Assembly: GCF_000418555.1 (NCBI RefSeq)
Contig: NZ_ATKM01000011.1
Span: 248,001-312,000, forward strand
Length of the DNA stretch: 64,000 nt
Reading direction: 5' to 3'
DNA from: Pseudomonas sp. P818
GTDB taxonomy: Bacteria > Pseudomonadota > Gammaproteobacteria > Pseudomonadales > Pseudomonadaceae
Position numbers and translations under genes: made by a program. Positions 44,489 through 54,848 of this stretch are shown here, in pieces (positions within the stretch are counted from its first letter, which is position 1; the number at the start of each line of letters is the position of its first letter). The notes beneath the pieces are model-generated. The model was not told the origin of the DNA and did no database searches. It saw only the letters and a list, made by a program, of their open reading frames with translations.

Positions 44489-45588
44489 TGCGCGACAACT
44501 GCACCGACTACCGCGATCTGTTTCTGCACGACCGGCCGATGATGGACGCCCGTGCGCCTGTCGAGTTCGTCAAGGGGGCTTTCCCGGGCGTAGTCAATCT
44601 GCCTCTGATGAACGACATCGAGCGGCAGAAGGTCGGTACCTGCTACAAGCAGCACGGCCAGCAGGCGGCCATCGAACTCGGGCATCAGTTGGTCAGCGGC
44701 CGTACCAAGGCCGAGCGCATCGAAGCCTGGGCGGCCTTTGCCAGAGCCAATCCCGACGGTTATCTGTACTGCTTCCGCGGTGGTTTGCGTTCGCAGATCG
44801 TCCAGCAGTGGCTGAAAAGCGAGGCGGGTATCGACTATCCGCGCGTGGTCGGCGGTTACAAGGCGATGCGCAACTTCCTTCTGCATACAGCTGAACAGGC
44901 GGTGCAGGAGTGCGATTTCGTGCTGGTAGGCGGCATGACCGGCACCGGCAAGACCGAGGTCCTGGGGCAGCTCGACAATGCCGTGGATCTGGAGGCGCAT
45001 GCCAATCATCGCGGCTCCAGTTTCGGCAAGCGCGCCAGCGCCCAGCCGGCGCAGATCGATTTCGAGAACGTTCTGGCCATCGACCTGCTCAAGCGCCGTG
45101 CTGCGGGGCAGCAGCAGTTCGTGCTGGAGGACGAGGCGCGTCTGATCGGCCGTTGCTCCTTGCCGTTGCCGCTGTTCCAGGCCATGCAGCACCACCCGCT
45201 GGTGTGGCTGGAAGACAGCGTGGCCAATCGCGTGGAGCGCATTCTCCAGGCCTACGTGGTGGAGCTGTGTGCCGAGTTCGTCGCGGTTCAGGGCGAGGAG
45301 GAGGGGTTCAGCGCCTTCGCCGCGCGCCTGCGCGAGAGCCTGGCCAACATCACTCGTCGTCTGGGCGGCGAGCGTTACCAGCGCCTGGCCGCGATCATGG
45401 ACCAGGCGCTGGAGGAGCAAGTACGCGACGGTCAGGTTGATACTCACCGTGGCTGGATCGAAGCCTTGCTGGTGGAGTACTACGATCCCATGTACGTATT
45501 CCAGCGCGAGAGCAAATCCGGGCGTATCGAATTCGCCGGCGAGCAGCAGGCTGTGGTGGAATACCTGCGTAAGCGAAACGGCGGTTGA
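44488..45588 (+). CDS. selU: tRNA 2-selenouridine synthase
   Basis: The 366-residue protein (also called MnmH or YbbB) replaces the sulfur of 2-thiouridine-34 in Lys/Glu/Gln tRNAs with selenium. The N-terminal rhodanese domain has its active Cys in YCFRGGLRS (about residue 95), followed by a P-loop domain with [12 protein letters not shown] (about 149-160). The ATG shares its A with the selD stop codon (TGATG). No selA, selB or selC is seen in this window. Confidence 0.97.
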   Translation: MRDNCTDYRDLFLHDRPMMDARAPVEFVKGAFPGVVNLPLMNDIERQKVGTCYKQHGQQAAIELGHQLVSGRTKAERIEAWAAFARANPDGYLYCFRGGLRSQIVQQWLKSEAGIDYPRVVGGYKAMRNFLLHTAEQAVQECDFVLVGGMTGTGKTEVLGQLDNAVDLEAHANHRGSSFGKRASAQPAQIDFENVLAIDLLKRRAAGQQQFVLEDEARLIGRCSLPLPLFQAMQHHPLVWLEDSVANRVERILQAYVVELCAEFVAVQGEEEGFSAFAARLRESLANITRRLGGERYQRLAAIMDQALEEQVRDGQVDTHRGWIEALLVEYYDPMYVFQRESKSGRIEFAGEQQAVVEYLRKRNGG

Positions 45589-45664
45589 GTCAGGCACTTT
45601 CGCTCTGCCGAAGCGTCATAGTCTGGGCCAACCCGTAGTCCCATCCCTCCGAGGAGTGTGCTCG

Positions 45665-45943
45665 ATGAAACACTGGATCTGTTTGCCGCTGCTTGCGGTG
45701 GCGCTCACCGGCTGTGCCGGCAAGACCGTTTACCGTGAGACCTGCGCCAACCAGCTGGATGCCGCCTGGAAAGAGCTGAGCATCGCCGAAGCCGAAGGCT
45801 TCGCTGGTACCGTGAGTTATTCCAAGGCCCTTTCGCTGCTCACCGCGGCCAAGACCCAGCAGCAGTTCGAAGCCTATGCAGGCTGCGTGAGCAAGGCCGA
45901 GCGCGCACGCTTCTACATCCGCGAATCGCGAGCGGGGCGTTGA
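45665..45943 (+). CDS. Small lipoprotein
   Basis: The 92-residue protein has a lipoprotein signal with lipobox LTGC. The mature part has two cysteines (ETCANQL, AGCVSKAERARF) and is mostly helical. GAGGAG precedes the ATG. Its stop overlaps the start of the flavin reductase-like gene by one base. The function is unknown. Confidence 0.82.
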   Translation: MKHWICLPLLAVALTGCAGKTVYRETCANQLDAAWKELSIAEAEGFAGTVSYSKALSLLTAAKTQQQFEAYAGCVSKAERARFYIRESRAGR

Positions 45944-46548
45944 TGCAACTGGATTTCGCCGATCTGAGCCCGCTCGAGGCTTATCGCTGGCTGGCTTCCA
46001 GCATTACCCCGCGGCCCATCGCCTGGGTTTCGACCCGATCGGCCGAGGGCGTGGCCAATCTGGCGCCGTTCAGCTTCTTTCAGGTGATCAGCGATAATCC
46101 GCCGACGCTGCTGGTCAACGTCAACACCCGCGACGATGGCAGCCTCAAGGACAGCCTGCGCAATGCCCAGGCCAGCGGCGAGCTGGCGATTCAGCTGGTC
46201 AGCTTCGCCCAGGCCGAAGCGATGAACGCCAGCGCCGCGATCCTGCCGCACGAGGTCAGCGAGTTCGCACACTGCGCCATCGCCAGCCTGCCGTGCGAGC
46301 GCATCGACGTGCCGCGTGTCGCTGGTGCACCGGTGACCTTCGAATGCCGCGTGGCGCAGATCCAGCCCTATCCTGCACAACAGCCCAACTGCCATCTGAT
46401 CTTCGCCGAGGTACTGCTGGCACATATCGACGATGCCGTGCTCAACGAGCAGGGGCGTCTCGACCCGCTCAAGCTCGATCTGGTCGGGCGTTTGGGCGGC
46501 AGCGCCTATTGCCGCACGCGTGACCTTTTCCAGATGCAGCGTCCCTGA
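45943..46548 (+). CDS. Flavin reductase-like domain protein
   Basis: The 201-residue protein has the FMN-binding split-barrel fold of flavin reductases. The start LSPLEAYRWLASSITPRPIAWVSTRS and then NLAPFSFFQVISDNPPTLLVNV form the FMN pocket. This subgroup (DIM6/NTAB-like) often acts as a standalone flavoprotein oxidoreductase of unknown partner. Coupled by TGATG to the small lipoprotein gene upstream, which is an odd pairing of a cytosolic enzyme with a membrane lipoprotein. Confidence 0.9.
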   Translation: MQLDFADLSPLEAYRWLASSITPRPIAWVSTRSAEGVANLAPFSFFQVISDNPPTLLVNVNTRDDGSLKDSLRNAQASGELAIQLVSFAQAEAMNASAAILPHEVSEFAHCAIASLPCERIDVPRVAGAPVTFECRVAQIQPYPAQQPNCHLIFAEVLLAHIDDAVLNEQGRLDPLKLDLVGRLGGSAYCRTRDLFQMQRP

Positions 46549-46673
46549 GCCCGTTCTGAAAACGACTTCCAGTTAGCTTTCCCGGCCATCTTGCTATTTA
46601 CTGGCTTGTCGCCAGCAGCGCTGCGCTTCTATGTTCTAGGATTAGGGCTAACTGCGGTCGGCAGGGGGTTGTC

Positions 46674-48641
46674 ATGGGTAGCTCATTGGGCAAGCGCTTG
46701 GCCAGTCTGAGTACGGCCAGCAAATTGATGCTGGGTTTTGCTCTGGTGTTGATTCTGACTGCTCTGGTGGCCGCAACCGGTCTGGTGGCGCTGCGAGAGG
46801 TCAGTGCCGGCGCCGAATTACAGCAGCGCATGAGCGCCCTTGGCGAGCAGGTGCTGCGCATGCGCCAGAGCGAACAGGCGTTTGCCCTGAGTGGCGACAG
46901 GCAGCACGCCGAGCGCCTGGCCCAGCAGGCCGAGGCCATCCTGCAGGCCGGCCAGGCCCTGCAAACCGAACTGGATAGCGACACGGCCGCGATCATGGCG
47001 CAGGTCGAGCCTGCCCTGGCCGACTATCGCACTGCCTTCGACCGCTACGTTGAACTCACCGACAACATGCAGCTGTCGCTGCAGGCCGCCGACTGGCTGG
47101 TGGTCAGCGCCGCCAATAGCCTGGATCTGCTGCAGGAAGGGCTTTCCGAAGATGGCGTCGACCTGCTCAAGAGTTCCCAGGGCGAGCAGGGCGGCGATTC
47201 GGTATTGCAGGCCGGCAAGGTCGGCAAGATCCATCAGTTGCTGCTGCAGGCACTGGACCAGGCGCGCCAGCGTCTGGAGGCCAGCCGACGCGGCGATGGC
47301 GAAGAACAGAGCGAAATTGCCCAGGCCGGCGAGGCACAGGCACTGGCTGCCGAGTTACGCGATGAGTTGAACGATCCCGGCTATGCCGCAGTGCTCGGCG
47401 AGGTGGTGGTCAACGTCGACTCCTTCAACGAGCGGCTCAAGGAATACGCCGATCAGTTGCAGCAACAAAAACAGGTGTACGGGCAGCTGGTCGCTCAGAT
47501 CGAACAACTGCTGCAGCGTGTCGATCTGGCTCTGGATACCCAGCGCCAGGCCATGCATGCCGAGCGTCAGGCCAGCAGCGGCCTTATCATAGCGGCAGCG
47601 GCGCTGGCGCTGCTGTTCGGTCTTGGCGCGGCGATCATCATCAGCCTGGCCATCGTGCGGCCGCTCAAGCGGGTGATCGGCCTGGCCGAATCCATCGCCG
47701 CTGGCGACCTCAGTGTGCGCATCGAGCAGGACCGTGGTGACGAAGTCGGCCAACTGCTCGCGGCCATGCAGCGTATGGCGGGTAACCTGCGGGAGATGGT
47801 CGGCCGCCTGCAGGGCGGCGTGGCGCAGATATCCAGCTCTGCCCAGACGCTCTCGGCGACCGCCGAGCAGACGCGTCAGGGGGTCAACGGCCAGAAGCTG
47901 GAAACCGATCAGGTCGCCACCGCCATGAGCCAGATGACTGCCACCGTGCACGAGGTCGCACGCAATGCCGAAGCGGCAGCTGCTTCCACCGAACAGGCCG
48001 ATCAGCGTGTCGGGGCGGGCAGTCAGGTGGTGCGTCAGACCCTGCAACGCATCGAGCAGTTGGCCAGTGCGATGGAGGCCACCACTGAGAGCATCCAGCG
48101 CCTGAGCCAGGATACCCAGCGCATCGATGCGGTGCTCGATGTGATCAAGAGCGTCGCCGAACAGACCAACCTGCTCGCGCTCAACGCGGCCATCGAGGCA
48201 GCGCGCGCCGGTGAACAGGGGCGCGGTTTCGCGGTGGTCGCCGATGAGGTGCGTGCGCTGGCCAAACGTACCCAGCAATCCACCGCGGAAATCGAGTCGC
48301 TGATCGCGGCCCTGCGAGAAGGCAGCCGCCGCGCCGTGACCGATATGGAGCAGAGCGCCAGCCTGGTGAGCCTGACCGTTGGCGATGCCAACCAGACCGA
48401 GGGTGCCTTGGCGGCCATTGCCGAGGCGGTCAGCCTGATCTCGGAGATGAACCAGCAGATCGCTGCAGCGGCCGAGCAGCAGACCGCCGTAGCCGAGGAA
48501 ATCAACCGCAGCGTTACCTCGATCCGCGATATCGCCGATCAGTCGGCCACGGCGATGGACGAAACCGCCGCGTCGAGCATCCAGCTGGCCGAGCTGGGGC
48601 GCGAGTTGCAGGGCATGGCGGGGCAATTTCGACTGGCATAG
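46674..48641 (+). CDS. Methyl-accepting chemotaxis protein (PA1646-like)
   Basis: 655 residues. TM1 (about 19-41) is followed by a long periplasmic helical region of about 250 residues (a double four-helix-bundle size), then TM2 (about 303-325), HAMP, and a signalling domain with the tip [20 protein letters not shown]. The periplasmic domain is coiled-coil rich with many Gln and Ala. It sits downstream of selD/selU, as the PA1646 receptor does in P. aeruginosa. The ligand is unknown. Confidence 0.94.
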   Translation: MGSSLGKRLASLSTASKLMLGFALVLILTALVAATGLVALREVSAGAELQQRMSALGEQVLRMRQSEQAFALSGDRQHAERLAQQAEAILQAGQALQTELDSDTAAIMAQVEPALADYRTAFDRYVELTDNMQLSLQAADWLVVSAANSLDLLQEGLSEDGVDLLKSSQGEQGGDSVLQAGKVGKIHQLLLQALDQARQRLEASRRGDGEEQSEIAQAGEAQALAAELRDELNDPGYAAVLGEVVVNVDSFNERLKEYADQLQQQKQVYGQLVAQIEQLLQRVDLALDTQRQAMHAERQASSGLIIAAAALALLFGLGAAIIISLAIVRPLKRVIGLAESIAAGDLSVRIEQDRGDEVGQLLAAMQRMAGNLREMVGRLQGGVAQISSSAQTLSATAEQTRQGVNGQKLETDQVATAMSQMTATVHEVARNAEAAAASTEQADQRVGAGSQVVRQTLQRIEQLASAMEATTESIQRLSQDTQRIDAVLDVIKSVAEQTNLLALNAAIEAARAGEQGRGFAVVADEVRALAKRTQQSTAEIESLIAALREGSRRAVTDMEQSASLVSLTVGDANQTEGALAAIAEAVSLISEMNQQIAAAAEQQTAVAEEINRSVTSIRDIADQSATAMDETAASSIQLAELGRELQGMAGQFRLA

Positions 48642-48736
48642 CGGTCAGTCTCACAGTTTCGTGAGCAAAAATGTCATGGCGCTATGCCGCTTGCCAGCCT
48701 GCCAGTAGCATCGTCGTTCTGCATAAGGAGCGAACG

Positions 48737-49654
48737 ATGCGAAGCAAACTCGATGCCTGTCTGGATTCGGTCAATCAGGTGTTGCTGGGTAAGGAGGCGC
48801 AAGTGCGCCTGGCACTGACCTGCCTGCTGGCGCGTGGTCACCTGCTGATCGAAGACCTGCCAGGCATGGGCAAGACCACCCTCAGCCATGCCCTGGCGCG
48901 CGTACTGGGGCTGAGCTTCCAGCGTATCCAGTTCACCTCCGACCTGTTGCCTGGCGATATTCTCGGCACTTCGGTGTTCGACAAGGACAGCGGCCTGTTC
49001 GTCTTTCATCCCGGGCCGATCTTCGCCGAGCTGGTGCTGGCCGACGAGATCAACCGCGCTACACCGAAGAGTCAGAGTGCGTTGCTCGAAGCGATGGAAG
49101 AGGGGCAGGTGACCATCGAGGGCGCGACCCGGCCGCTGCCCGAGCCGTTCTTTGTCATCGCCACGCAGAACCCAGTCAGCAGTGGCGGCACCTTCGCCTT
49201 ACCCGAATCCCAGCTCGACCGCTTTCTCATGCGTCTGTCACTCGGATATCCGGCCCAGGCCGCCGAGCGCGCCTTGCTGCTCGGCGACGCCCGGCGCGAC
49301 CTGCTGCCGCGCATCGAGCCGATTCTCGATCACGCCGAATTGGCGCGTCTGCAGGCAGAGGTGCCCAAGGTGCGTGCCAGCGATGCCTTGGTCGACTACG
49401 TGCTGCGCCTGGTCGAGGCGACACGCAGTCAGCCGCAGTTCGCCTGGGGCCTGTCGCCGCGTGCCAGTCTGGCGCTGCTGGCCGCTGCCCGGGCCTGGGC
49501 ACTGCTGGCTGAGCGCGATTATGTGATTCCCGAGGATGTGCAGGCGGTGCTGCCGTCGGTCGTCGGCCATCGCTTGCGCGAGCGCGCCGATCCCACCGGC
49601 CATGGCGGCGGCAGCCTGGTGCAATGGCTGCTGCGCGAAGTACCGGCACTCTGA
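48737..49654 (+). CDS. MoxR family AAA+ ATPase
   Basis: The 305-residue protein has Walker A LIEDLPGMGKTTLSHAL, Walker B LVLADEINRATPKSQSAL, and sensor 1 ATQNPVSSGGTFALPESQLDRF. MoxR proteins act as chaperones that mature specific partners, usually encoded beside a DUF58 gene. Here it is the first gene of a MoxR-DUF58-TgpA operon, with a one-base overlap to DUF58. AAGGAG precedes the ATG at 48737. Confidence 0.95.
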   Translation: MRSKLDACLDSVNQVLLGKEAQVRLALTCLLARGHLLIEDLPGMGKTTLSHALARVLGLSFQRIQFTSDLLPGDILGTSVFDKDSGLFVFHPGPIFAELVLADEINRATPKSQSALLEAMEEGQVTIEGATRPLPEPFFVIATQNPVSSGGTFALPESQLDRFLMRLSLGYPAQAAERALLLGDARRDLLPRIEPILDHAELARLQAEVPKVRASDALVDYVLRLVEATRSQPQFAWGLSPRASLALLAAARAWALLAERDYVIPEDVQAVLPSVVGHRLRERADPTGHGGGSLVQWLLREVPAL

Positions 49655-50610
49655 TGCGCGTAGCGCTGAAACCGCTCTGGCGACGCTGGCTTGCCAGGCG
49701 TATTCCGCCGGCAGCCAGCGTGCGCCTGAACCAGCGGCGCATCTTCATTCTGCCCAGCCGGGTGGGCGGCGCGTTTGCCGTGGCGCTGGTGCTGATGCTG
49801 CTGGTGGGCATCAATTATCAGAACAGCCTGGCCTATGGCCTGACCTTTCTGCTGATGTCGGTGTTCGTCGTGACCATCCTGCATACCTACCGCAACCTGG
49901 CTGGGCTGGTGCTCAAGGCGGGTGGGGGTGGGGCGGTATTCGTCGGCGAGCAGGCGCGTTTTCGCGTACGCCTGGAAAGCCGCGAGCGCGAGCACCAGGC
50001 CATCGCGCTTGGCTGGCCACCGGCCGAGCTGGTGATGCGCGATGTGCCTCGCGAAGGCCAGACCGAAGTGGAGCTGGACCTTCCCGCCACCCGGCGGGGC
50101 TGGCTGCGTCCCGAGCGTATGCGGGTGGAAAGTCGTTTCCCCCTGGGGTTGCTGGTGGCCTGGAGCTGGGTAGACTTGGACCAGGCAGTGCTGGTTTATC
50201 CCCGGCCTCTGGAAGGCGATCTGCCGTTGTCGGCGGGCCTGGGTGACGAGGAGGAGGAAGAGGGCATGCGAGCCCGCGGCCAGGGCGCCGACGATTTTCA
50301 GGGGCTGCGCGAGTATCAGCCGGGTGACTCGAAGCGGCGTCTGGACTGGAAAGCCTACTCGCGTGGGCAGGGGCTGTTGGTCAAGGATTTCGCCATGCTC
50401 AGCGGGCGTGATCTGTGGCTGGACTTCGACAGCCTGGGTGGCGACCGTGAAATGCGCCTGTCGCTGCTCTGCCACTGGGTGCTGCAGTTTTCCGAACGGC
50501 AGCAGGCATTCGGTCTGCACCTGCCGGGACAGGTGATCGCCCCGGATTACGGCGATGGCCATCGCGATGCCTGTCTGCGTGCCCTGGCGCTGTTTGGAGC
50601 GCACTCATGA
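49654..50610 (+). CDS. DUF58 domain protein
   Basis: The 318-residue protein has two N-terminal membrane helices (about 38-80) and a DUF58 (VWA-like) domain whose hallmark is GADDFQGLREYQPGDSKRRLDWKAYSR (about residues 211-237; the core is REYQPGDS-RRLDW-like). It probably interacts with the MoxR ATPase. Its start overlaps the MoxR stop (TGATG) and its end overlaps the transglutaminase gene (ATGA). Confidence 0.94.
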   Translation: MRVALKPLWRRWLARRIPPAASVRLNQRRIFILPSRVGGAFAVALVLMLLVGINYQNSLAYGLTFLLMSVFVVTILHTYRNLAGLVLKAGGGGAVFVGEQARFRVRLESREREHQAIALGWPPAELVMRDVPREGQTEVELDLPATRRGWLRPERMRVESRFPLGLLVAWSWVDLDQAVLVYPRPLEGDLPLSAGLGDEEEEEGMRARGQGADDFQGLREYQPGDSKRRLDWKAYSRGQGLLVKDFAMLSGRDLWLDFDSLGGDREMRLSLLCHWVLQFSERQQAFGLHLPGQVIAPDYGDGHRDACLRALALFGAHS

Positions 50611-52592
50611 GCGGTCTGCCGGGGATTCCGCGGGTCGCCCTGATCTGGTTGCTGGTCGCGCAGGTGCTGGTGATCCTGCCGCACCTGGTTCATCTGCCGC
50701 CGTGGATGATCGCTCTGTGGCTGGTTGCAGCCGGTTGGCGCGTACAGATCTTCCGGATGCGTGCGCGCTATCCCAATGGCTGGGCCAAGGGTGGCCTGGT
50801 GCTGCTGGTGTTGGCCGGTATTCTGCTGTCGCGCGGGACTCTGGTGGGGCTGGACGCGGCGGCGGTGCTGCTGATCGCCACCTTCACCCTCAAATTGCTG
50901 GAGATGCGCACACGGCGTGACGCGCTGGTGGTGATCTTCCTCGGTTTCTTCTGCGTGGTGACCGCCTACCTGTTCGAGGACGGCATTCTGGCCGCACTCT
51001 ACAGCCTGTTGCCGGTGACGGTGCTGCTGGCGGCGCTGGTGGGTCTGCAGCACAGTGGTTTCGCTGAACGCCCCTGGCCGACCCTGCGCCTGGCGGGCGG
51101 CCTCATGTTGCAGGCGATACCGTTGATGGTGCTGCTCTTCGTGTTCTTTCCGCGCATGGGGCCGTTGTGGTCGCTGCCACTGCCCAGCGACAAGGGCGTC
51201 ACCGGTCTGTCGGACAGCATGGAACCAGCCGATATCGCCGAGCTCAGCCGTTCTTCTGCGCTGGCCTTTCGCGCCAGCTTCGAGGGCGAGGCGCCGCCGC
51301 GCGCGCAGCTGTACTGGCGGGCGTTGACGCTGGAGCGTTTCGACGGCCGGCGCTGGTCGCAGTCCAGCTACGCCGAGGTGCCGGCAACGCCGCAGTGGAG
51401 CAGGGCCGGCGAGCCGCTGGATTACAGCGTCATCATGCAGCCCAGTGGCAAGCGCTGGCTGTTCGTCCTGGACGTTGGCGAGATGGCTCAGGAAAGCGGA
51501 CGCATGATGAGCGACTTCCGTTGGCAGCGGCTGCGCCCGGTGGACCGGCCTCTGCTTTACCAGGTGCGCTCCTGGCCGCAGGCCACGCGTGAGGCGCAGG
51601 CCGAGCCGCCTGGCGTGCGCCAGGCGCTGCAGCTGCCCGAGCAGGGTGATCCGCGTAGTCGTGCCTGGGCGGCCGAGCTGAAGGCGCAGCATCCGCAGAT
51701 CGACGCGCTGGTGGCGGCGGTGCTGCAGCACTTCAACCGCGAGCCCTACGCCTACACCTTGCGTCCTCAGCCGCTGGGGCGTGACAGCATCGATGAGTTC
51801 CTGTTCGACACCCGGCGCGGTTTCTGCGCCCACTATGCCGGCGCCATGACCTTCGTCTTGCGCGCGGCGGGCATCCCTGCGCGGGTCGTCGCCGGTTACC
51901 AGGGCGGAGAGTTCAACCCCAACGGCAACTACATCCAGGTGCGCCAGTTCGATGCTCATGCCTGGGTCGAGTACTGGCAGCCCGGGCAGGGTTGGCGCAG
52001 TGTCGATCCGACCTTCCAGGTCGCTCCCGAGCGCATCGAACAGGGGCTGGAAGAGGCGCTGGCTGAGGACGATGGCTTTCTCGACGACCAGCCATTCTCG
52101 CCGCTGCGTTATCGCGAACTGGCCTGGCTCAATCAGTTGCGCATGAGCTGGGAAAACCTCAATTACGGCTGGCAGCGCTGGGTGCTGGGTTATCAGGGCG
52201 AGCAACAGTTGAAACTGTTGCAGAACTGGTTCGGTAGCCTCGACTGGCAGCGCCTGGCCTTGGCCCTGGTGGGCACGGGGGGATTGTTGCTGGGGCTGCT
52301 GGCCCTGTGGTTACTCAAGCCCTGGCAGCAGCGCGCCGACCCGCAGCGTCAGGCGTTCAACAGGTTCGAACGCCTGCTGGCACGGTATGACGTGCGGCGG
52401 GAGGCTGGCGAGGGCGCGCGCTCCTTTGCCTTGCGTGCGGCGCGGCAGTTGCCTGAGCAGGCAGCGCAGATCGAGGCTTTCGCGCGTTGCTTCGAGCAGC
52501 AGCGTTACGCTGGCGAGCCCGTTTCGCGTGTCGCCTTGCTGCGAGCGTTGCGCGACTTACGCAAGGCGTTGCCCTGGCGCTTGTCGCGTTAG
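50607..52592 (+). CDS. tgpA: Membrane transglutaminase TgpA
   Basis: 661 residues: five or six N-terminal helices (about 1-190, DUF3488), a periplasmic transglutaminase-like domain (about 230-540), one more helix (about 550-572) and a cytoplasmic DUF4129-type tail. The Cys-His-Asp triad lies in RRGFCAHYAGAM, FDAHAWVEYW and RSVDPTFQ. The P. aeruginosa homologue PA2873 is essential for viability. It is the third gene of the operon; MoxR and DUF58 probably control its assembly. The periplasmic substrate is not known. Confidence 0.95.
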   Translation: MSGLPGIPRVALIWLLVAQVLVILPHLVHLPPWMIALWLVAAGWRVQIFRMRARYPNGWAKGGLVLLVLAGILLSRGTLVGLDAAAVLLIATFTLKLLEMRTRRDALVVIFLGFFCVVTAYLFEDGILAALYSLLPVTVLLAALVGLQHSGFAERPWPTLRLAGGLMLQAIPLMVLLFVFFPRMGPLWSLPLPSDKGVTGLSDSMEPADIAELSRSSALAFRASFEGEAPPRAQLYWRALTLERFDGRRWSQSSYAEVPATPQWSRAGEPLDYSVIMQPSGKRWLFVLDVGEMAQESGRMMSDFRWQRLRPVDRPLLYQVRSWPQATREAQAEPPGVRQALQLPEQGDPRSRAWAAELKAQHPQIDALVAAVLQHFNREPYAYTLRPQPLGRDSIDEFLFDTRRGFCAHYAGAMTFVLRAAGIPARVVAGYQGGEFNPNGNYIQVRQFDAHAWVEYWQPGQGWRSVDPTFQVAPERIEQGLEEALAEDDGFLDDQPFSPLRYRELAWLNQLRMSWENLNYGWQRWVLGYQGEQQLKLLQNWFGSLDWQRLALALVGTGGLLLGLLALWLLKPWQQRADPQRQAFNRFERLLARYDVRREAGEGARSFALRAARQLPEQAAQIEAFARCFEQQRYAGEPVSRVALLRALRDLRKALPWRLSR

Positions 52593-52664
52593 CCAGCGTT
52601 GGTCGCTTGCGTCAGGGGATGATCTGGCTGTTAGCTTGGCGTGTTGTTTTCGAGGGGAGCGAGC

Positions 52665-53435
52665 ATGAGCGATTTCATCGAGCATTGTCTGCAGCGCGTC
52701 CTGGCCCTGCAGGTACGTCTGTACGCCTGCCAGGCGCGGCTGGCTGACTGTACCGACCCGGAGGCATTACACGATCTGCGCATTGCGCTGCGCCAGCTGC
52801 GTAGCCTGCTGCGTCCGTTACGCGGCCTGCCGGCCGTGGATGCCCTCGAGCAGGGCGCGGCGGTGTTGGGGCGGCTCAGCGGGCCGCTGCGTGATCGTGA
52901 GGTGCTGAAGGCCGAGCTCGAGCGTCTCGGGCTGGCGCAGTTGTCCCCGATCGATGACGCGCAGCGTGCCGCAGGCTACGCCGCGCTTGCCCGCAGCGGC
53001 GAGCTTGCGGATCTGATGCTGCTGCTCGACGGCTGGCCGAGCAATTGGCGTGACGCCGCCAGGCAGGGCCAATTGAGCGAGGTGGAAAAACGCATCCGCC
53101 GTCGTTTGCGCCGTCAGCAAAGGCAACTGGCGCGGGCATTGCGCGATCCGGCACATGACCGCCATCGCCTGCGTCTGTTGATCAAGCGCGTGCGTTACGC
53201 CGCCGAAACCTACCCGGCACAGAGTCGTTTGAGCAAGGCTGCGCAGCAGAGGCTCAAGCGGGCACAAAGTGCGCTGGGGGACTGGCACGACCATCTGCAA
53301 TGGCTGGCGCAGGCTGAGCTGCTGACGTCGCTGCAGCCTTGCCGAGCTGCCTGGTTGCAGGCTCAGCAAGCCGCCGAGCGCCGCGCCGACGATGCGCTGC
53401 TGGCGCTGTACGGCGATTTCCCCAACGAAGGGTAA
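52665..53435 (+). CDS. CHAD domain protein
   Basis: The 256-residue all-helical CHAD protein begins with EALHDLRIALRQLRSLLRPLR (His and Arg rows that bind polyphosphate in the family). A second conserved block, RHRLRLLIKRVRYAAE-like, lies near residue 170. CHAD domains bind inorganic polyphosphate through basic residues and often localise to polyphosphate granules. There is no CYTH/ppk neighbour. It starts 72 bases after tgpA and may be co-transcribed with it. Confidence 0.92.
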   Translation: MSDFIEHCLQRVLALQVRLYACQARLADCTDPEALHDLRIALRQLRSLLRPLRGLPAVDALEQGAAVLGRLSGPLRDREVLKAELERLGLAQLSPIDDAQRAAGYAALARSGELADLMLLLDGWPSNWRDAARQGQLSEVEKRIRRRLRRQQRQLARALRDPAHDRHRLRLLIKRVRYAAETYPAQSRLSKAAQQRLKRAQSALGDWHDHLQWLAQAELLTSLQPCRAAWLQAQQAAERRADDALLALYGDFPNEG

Positions 53436-53541
53436 GGTGTCATTCTCGCCGCCAATATGGCCGTTTCGTCGCTTTTTCGGGCTATCGTTCAGCCATCGCC
53501 ATCCCCTAAGATCGTCGCCATCGATGAGCCATGAGGTGCGT

Positions 53542-54339
53542 ATGATCTTTTCCGAGATGCTCGACGCGGTGCGCCGCGACCCCGACACCGTGACCATTCC
53601 GGCACAGTGGGGGCAGGGTCGCGCCAGCTTCGGTGGTCTGGTGGCCGCGCTGGCGTTCGAGGCGATGCGTGCCAAGGTGCCCGACGGGCGCCCGGTGCGC
53701 TCGCTGGCGATCACCTTCGTCGGTCCGGTGGCGCCGGATGTGCCGGTCAGCTTCCAGGCCGAAGTGCTGCGCGAGGGCAAGGCGGTCAGTCAGATGTTCC
53801 TGCGCGCAATCCAGGACGGCCAGGTGGTGACGGTGGTGCAGGGCAGCTTCGGTGCGTCGCGCCCGTCGGCGATCGCCGTGGAGGCACTGGCTGCACCGCA
53901 GATCGCGCCGGTCGAGCAGTGCCAGGAGCTGCCCTACGTGCGTCACGTCACCCCCGAGTTCACTCGCTTTCTGGCCATGCGCTGGGGCATTGGCGGCATG
54001 CCGTTCAGCAACAATCCGTCGCGGCAGATGGGCGGGTGGGTGCGCCTGCGAGGGGAGAGCGAGGCGCAAACGCTCAGCGAGGCGCATCTACTGGCTCTGG
54101 TCGATGCCTGGCCGCCGGCAGTGCTACCGCATCTGAAGAGCCCGGCGCCGGGCAGTTCGCTGACCTGGACCATCGAGTTCGTGCAGCCCCTGCAAAGCCT
54201 CAGCAGCGAGGACTGGTGCCTGTATCGTGCGGACATCGAGCATGCTCGCGATGGCTACGGGCACGTAGCGGCGGCAATGTGGAGCCCGGCAGGCGAGTTG
54301 ATCGCCCTGAGCCGGCAGACCGTGACGGTGTTCGGTTGA
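53542..54339 (+). CDS. TesB-like acyl-CoA thioesterase family protein
   Basis: The 265-residue double hot-dog thioesterase has an N-terminal unit with WGQGRASFGGLVAALAFEA and a C-terminal unit with SSLTWTIEFVQPLQ and a terminal SRQTVTVFG, typical of the 4HBT_3/TesB group. The ATG at 53542 has GAGG seven bases upstream; an in-frame ATG at 53524 is possible. It is a single gene, and the substrate is unknown. Confidence 0.9.
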   Translation: MIFSEMLDAVRRDPDTVTIPAQWGQGRASFGGLVAALAFEAMRAKVPDGRPVRSLAITFVGPVAPDVPVSFQAEVLREGKAVSQMFLRAIQDGQVVTVVQGSFGASRPSAIAVEALAAPQIAPVEQCQELPYVRHVTPEFTRFLAMRWGIGGMPFSNNPSRQMGGWVRLRGESEAQTLSEAHLLALVDAWPPAVLPHLKSPAPGSSLTWTIEFVQPLQSLSSEDWCLYRADIEHARDGYGHVAAAMWSPAGELIALSRQTVTVFG

Positions 54340-54389
54340 CGTCGGCGCGCCCGGACGCCCGCGGTAAGCGCGTGCAGCGACGTCGCCGG

Positions 54390-54746
54390 CTACTTTCGCT
54401 TGCGCCAGGCGCGCCACCAGCCGCCGCTAAACAGAAACCTCGGGAAGGTCACGCACTGCTCCAGCAGCAGGCGTTTCACTGCGTCGCGTTTGCCGCTGAA
54501 GGGCTCGGGTGACTGCTGCTCCAGGCGGTGGCCATGCGCCTGCAGCGCCAGGGCGGCGATCAGGCCGATGATGCCCAGTACCAGAGGCACGAACCTCAGT
54601 TGCCATAGCCCGATCAGCAGTACAACCAGCGACAGCAGAAACAGCGGCACGGCAATCAGGTGCAGCAACAGATTGGTGGGATGCTTGTGCTGGTCGGCGT
54701 AGTGGCGCCATTGCCAGGCCAACAGGTTGGGATGACGTTTGCTCAT
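54390..54746 (-). CDS. Mpo1-like (DUF962) membrane protein
   Basis: The 118-residue protein has two central hydrophobic helices and the His pattern of the Mpo1/DUF962 family: HPTNLLLHLIAVP near the N terminus and HGHRLEQQSPEPFSG after the second helix. Yeast Mpo1 is an Fe-dependent dioxygenase that shortens 2-hydroxy fatty acids; the bacterial role is unproven. The ATG at 54746 follows GAGGA and is preferred to one at 54791. Confidence 0.85.
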   Translation of the reverse strand: MSKRHPNLLAWQWRHYADQHKHPTNLLLHLIAVPLFLLSLVVLLIGLWQLRFVPLVLGIIGLIAALALQAHGHRLEQQSPEPFSGKRDAVKRLLLEQCVTFPRFLFSGGWWRAWRKRK

Positions 54747-54848
54747 GGTGCGATCCTCGACTCGATGGATCGAGTCTAGGACCGTCATCACCGCACGGCG
54801 AATTGCCCCTTGCTATGGGGCAGATAGGTTCATCCAGGGCCGTGCCGA

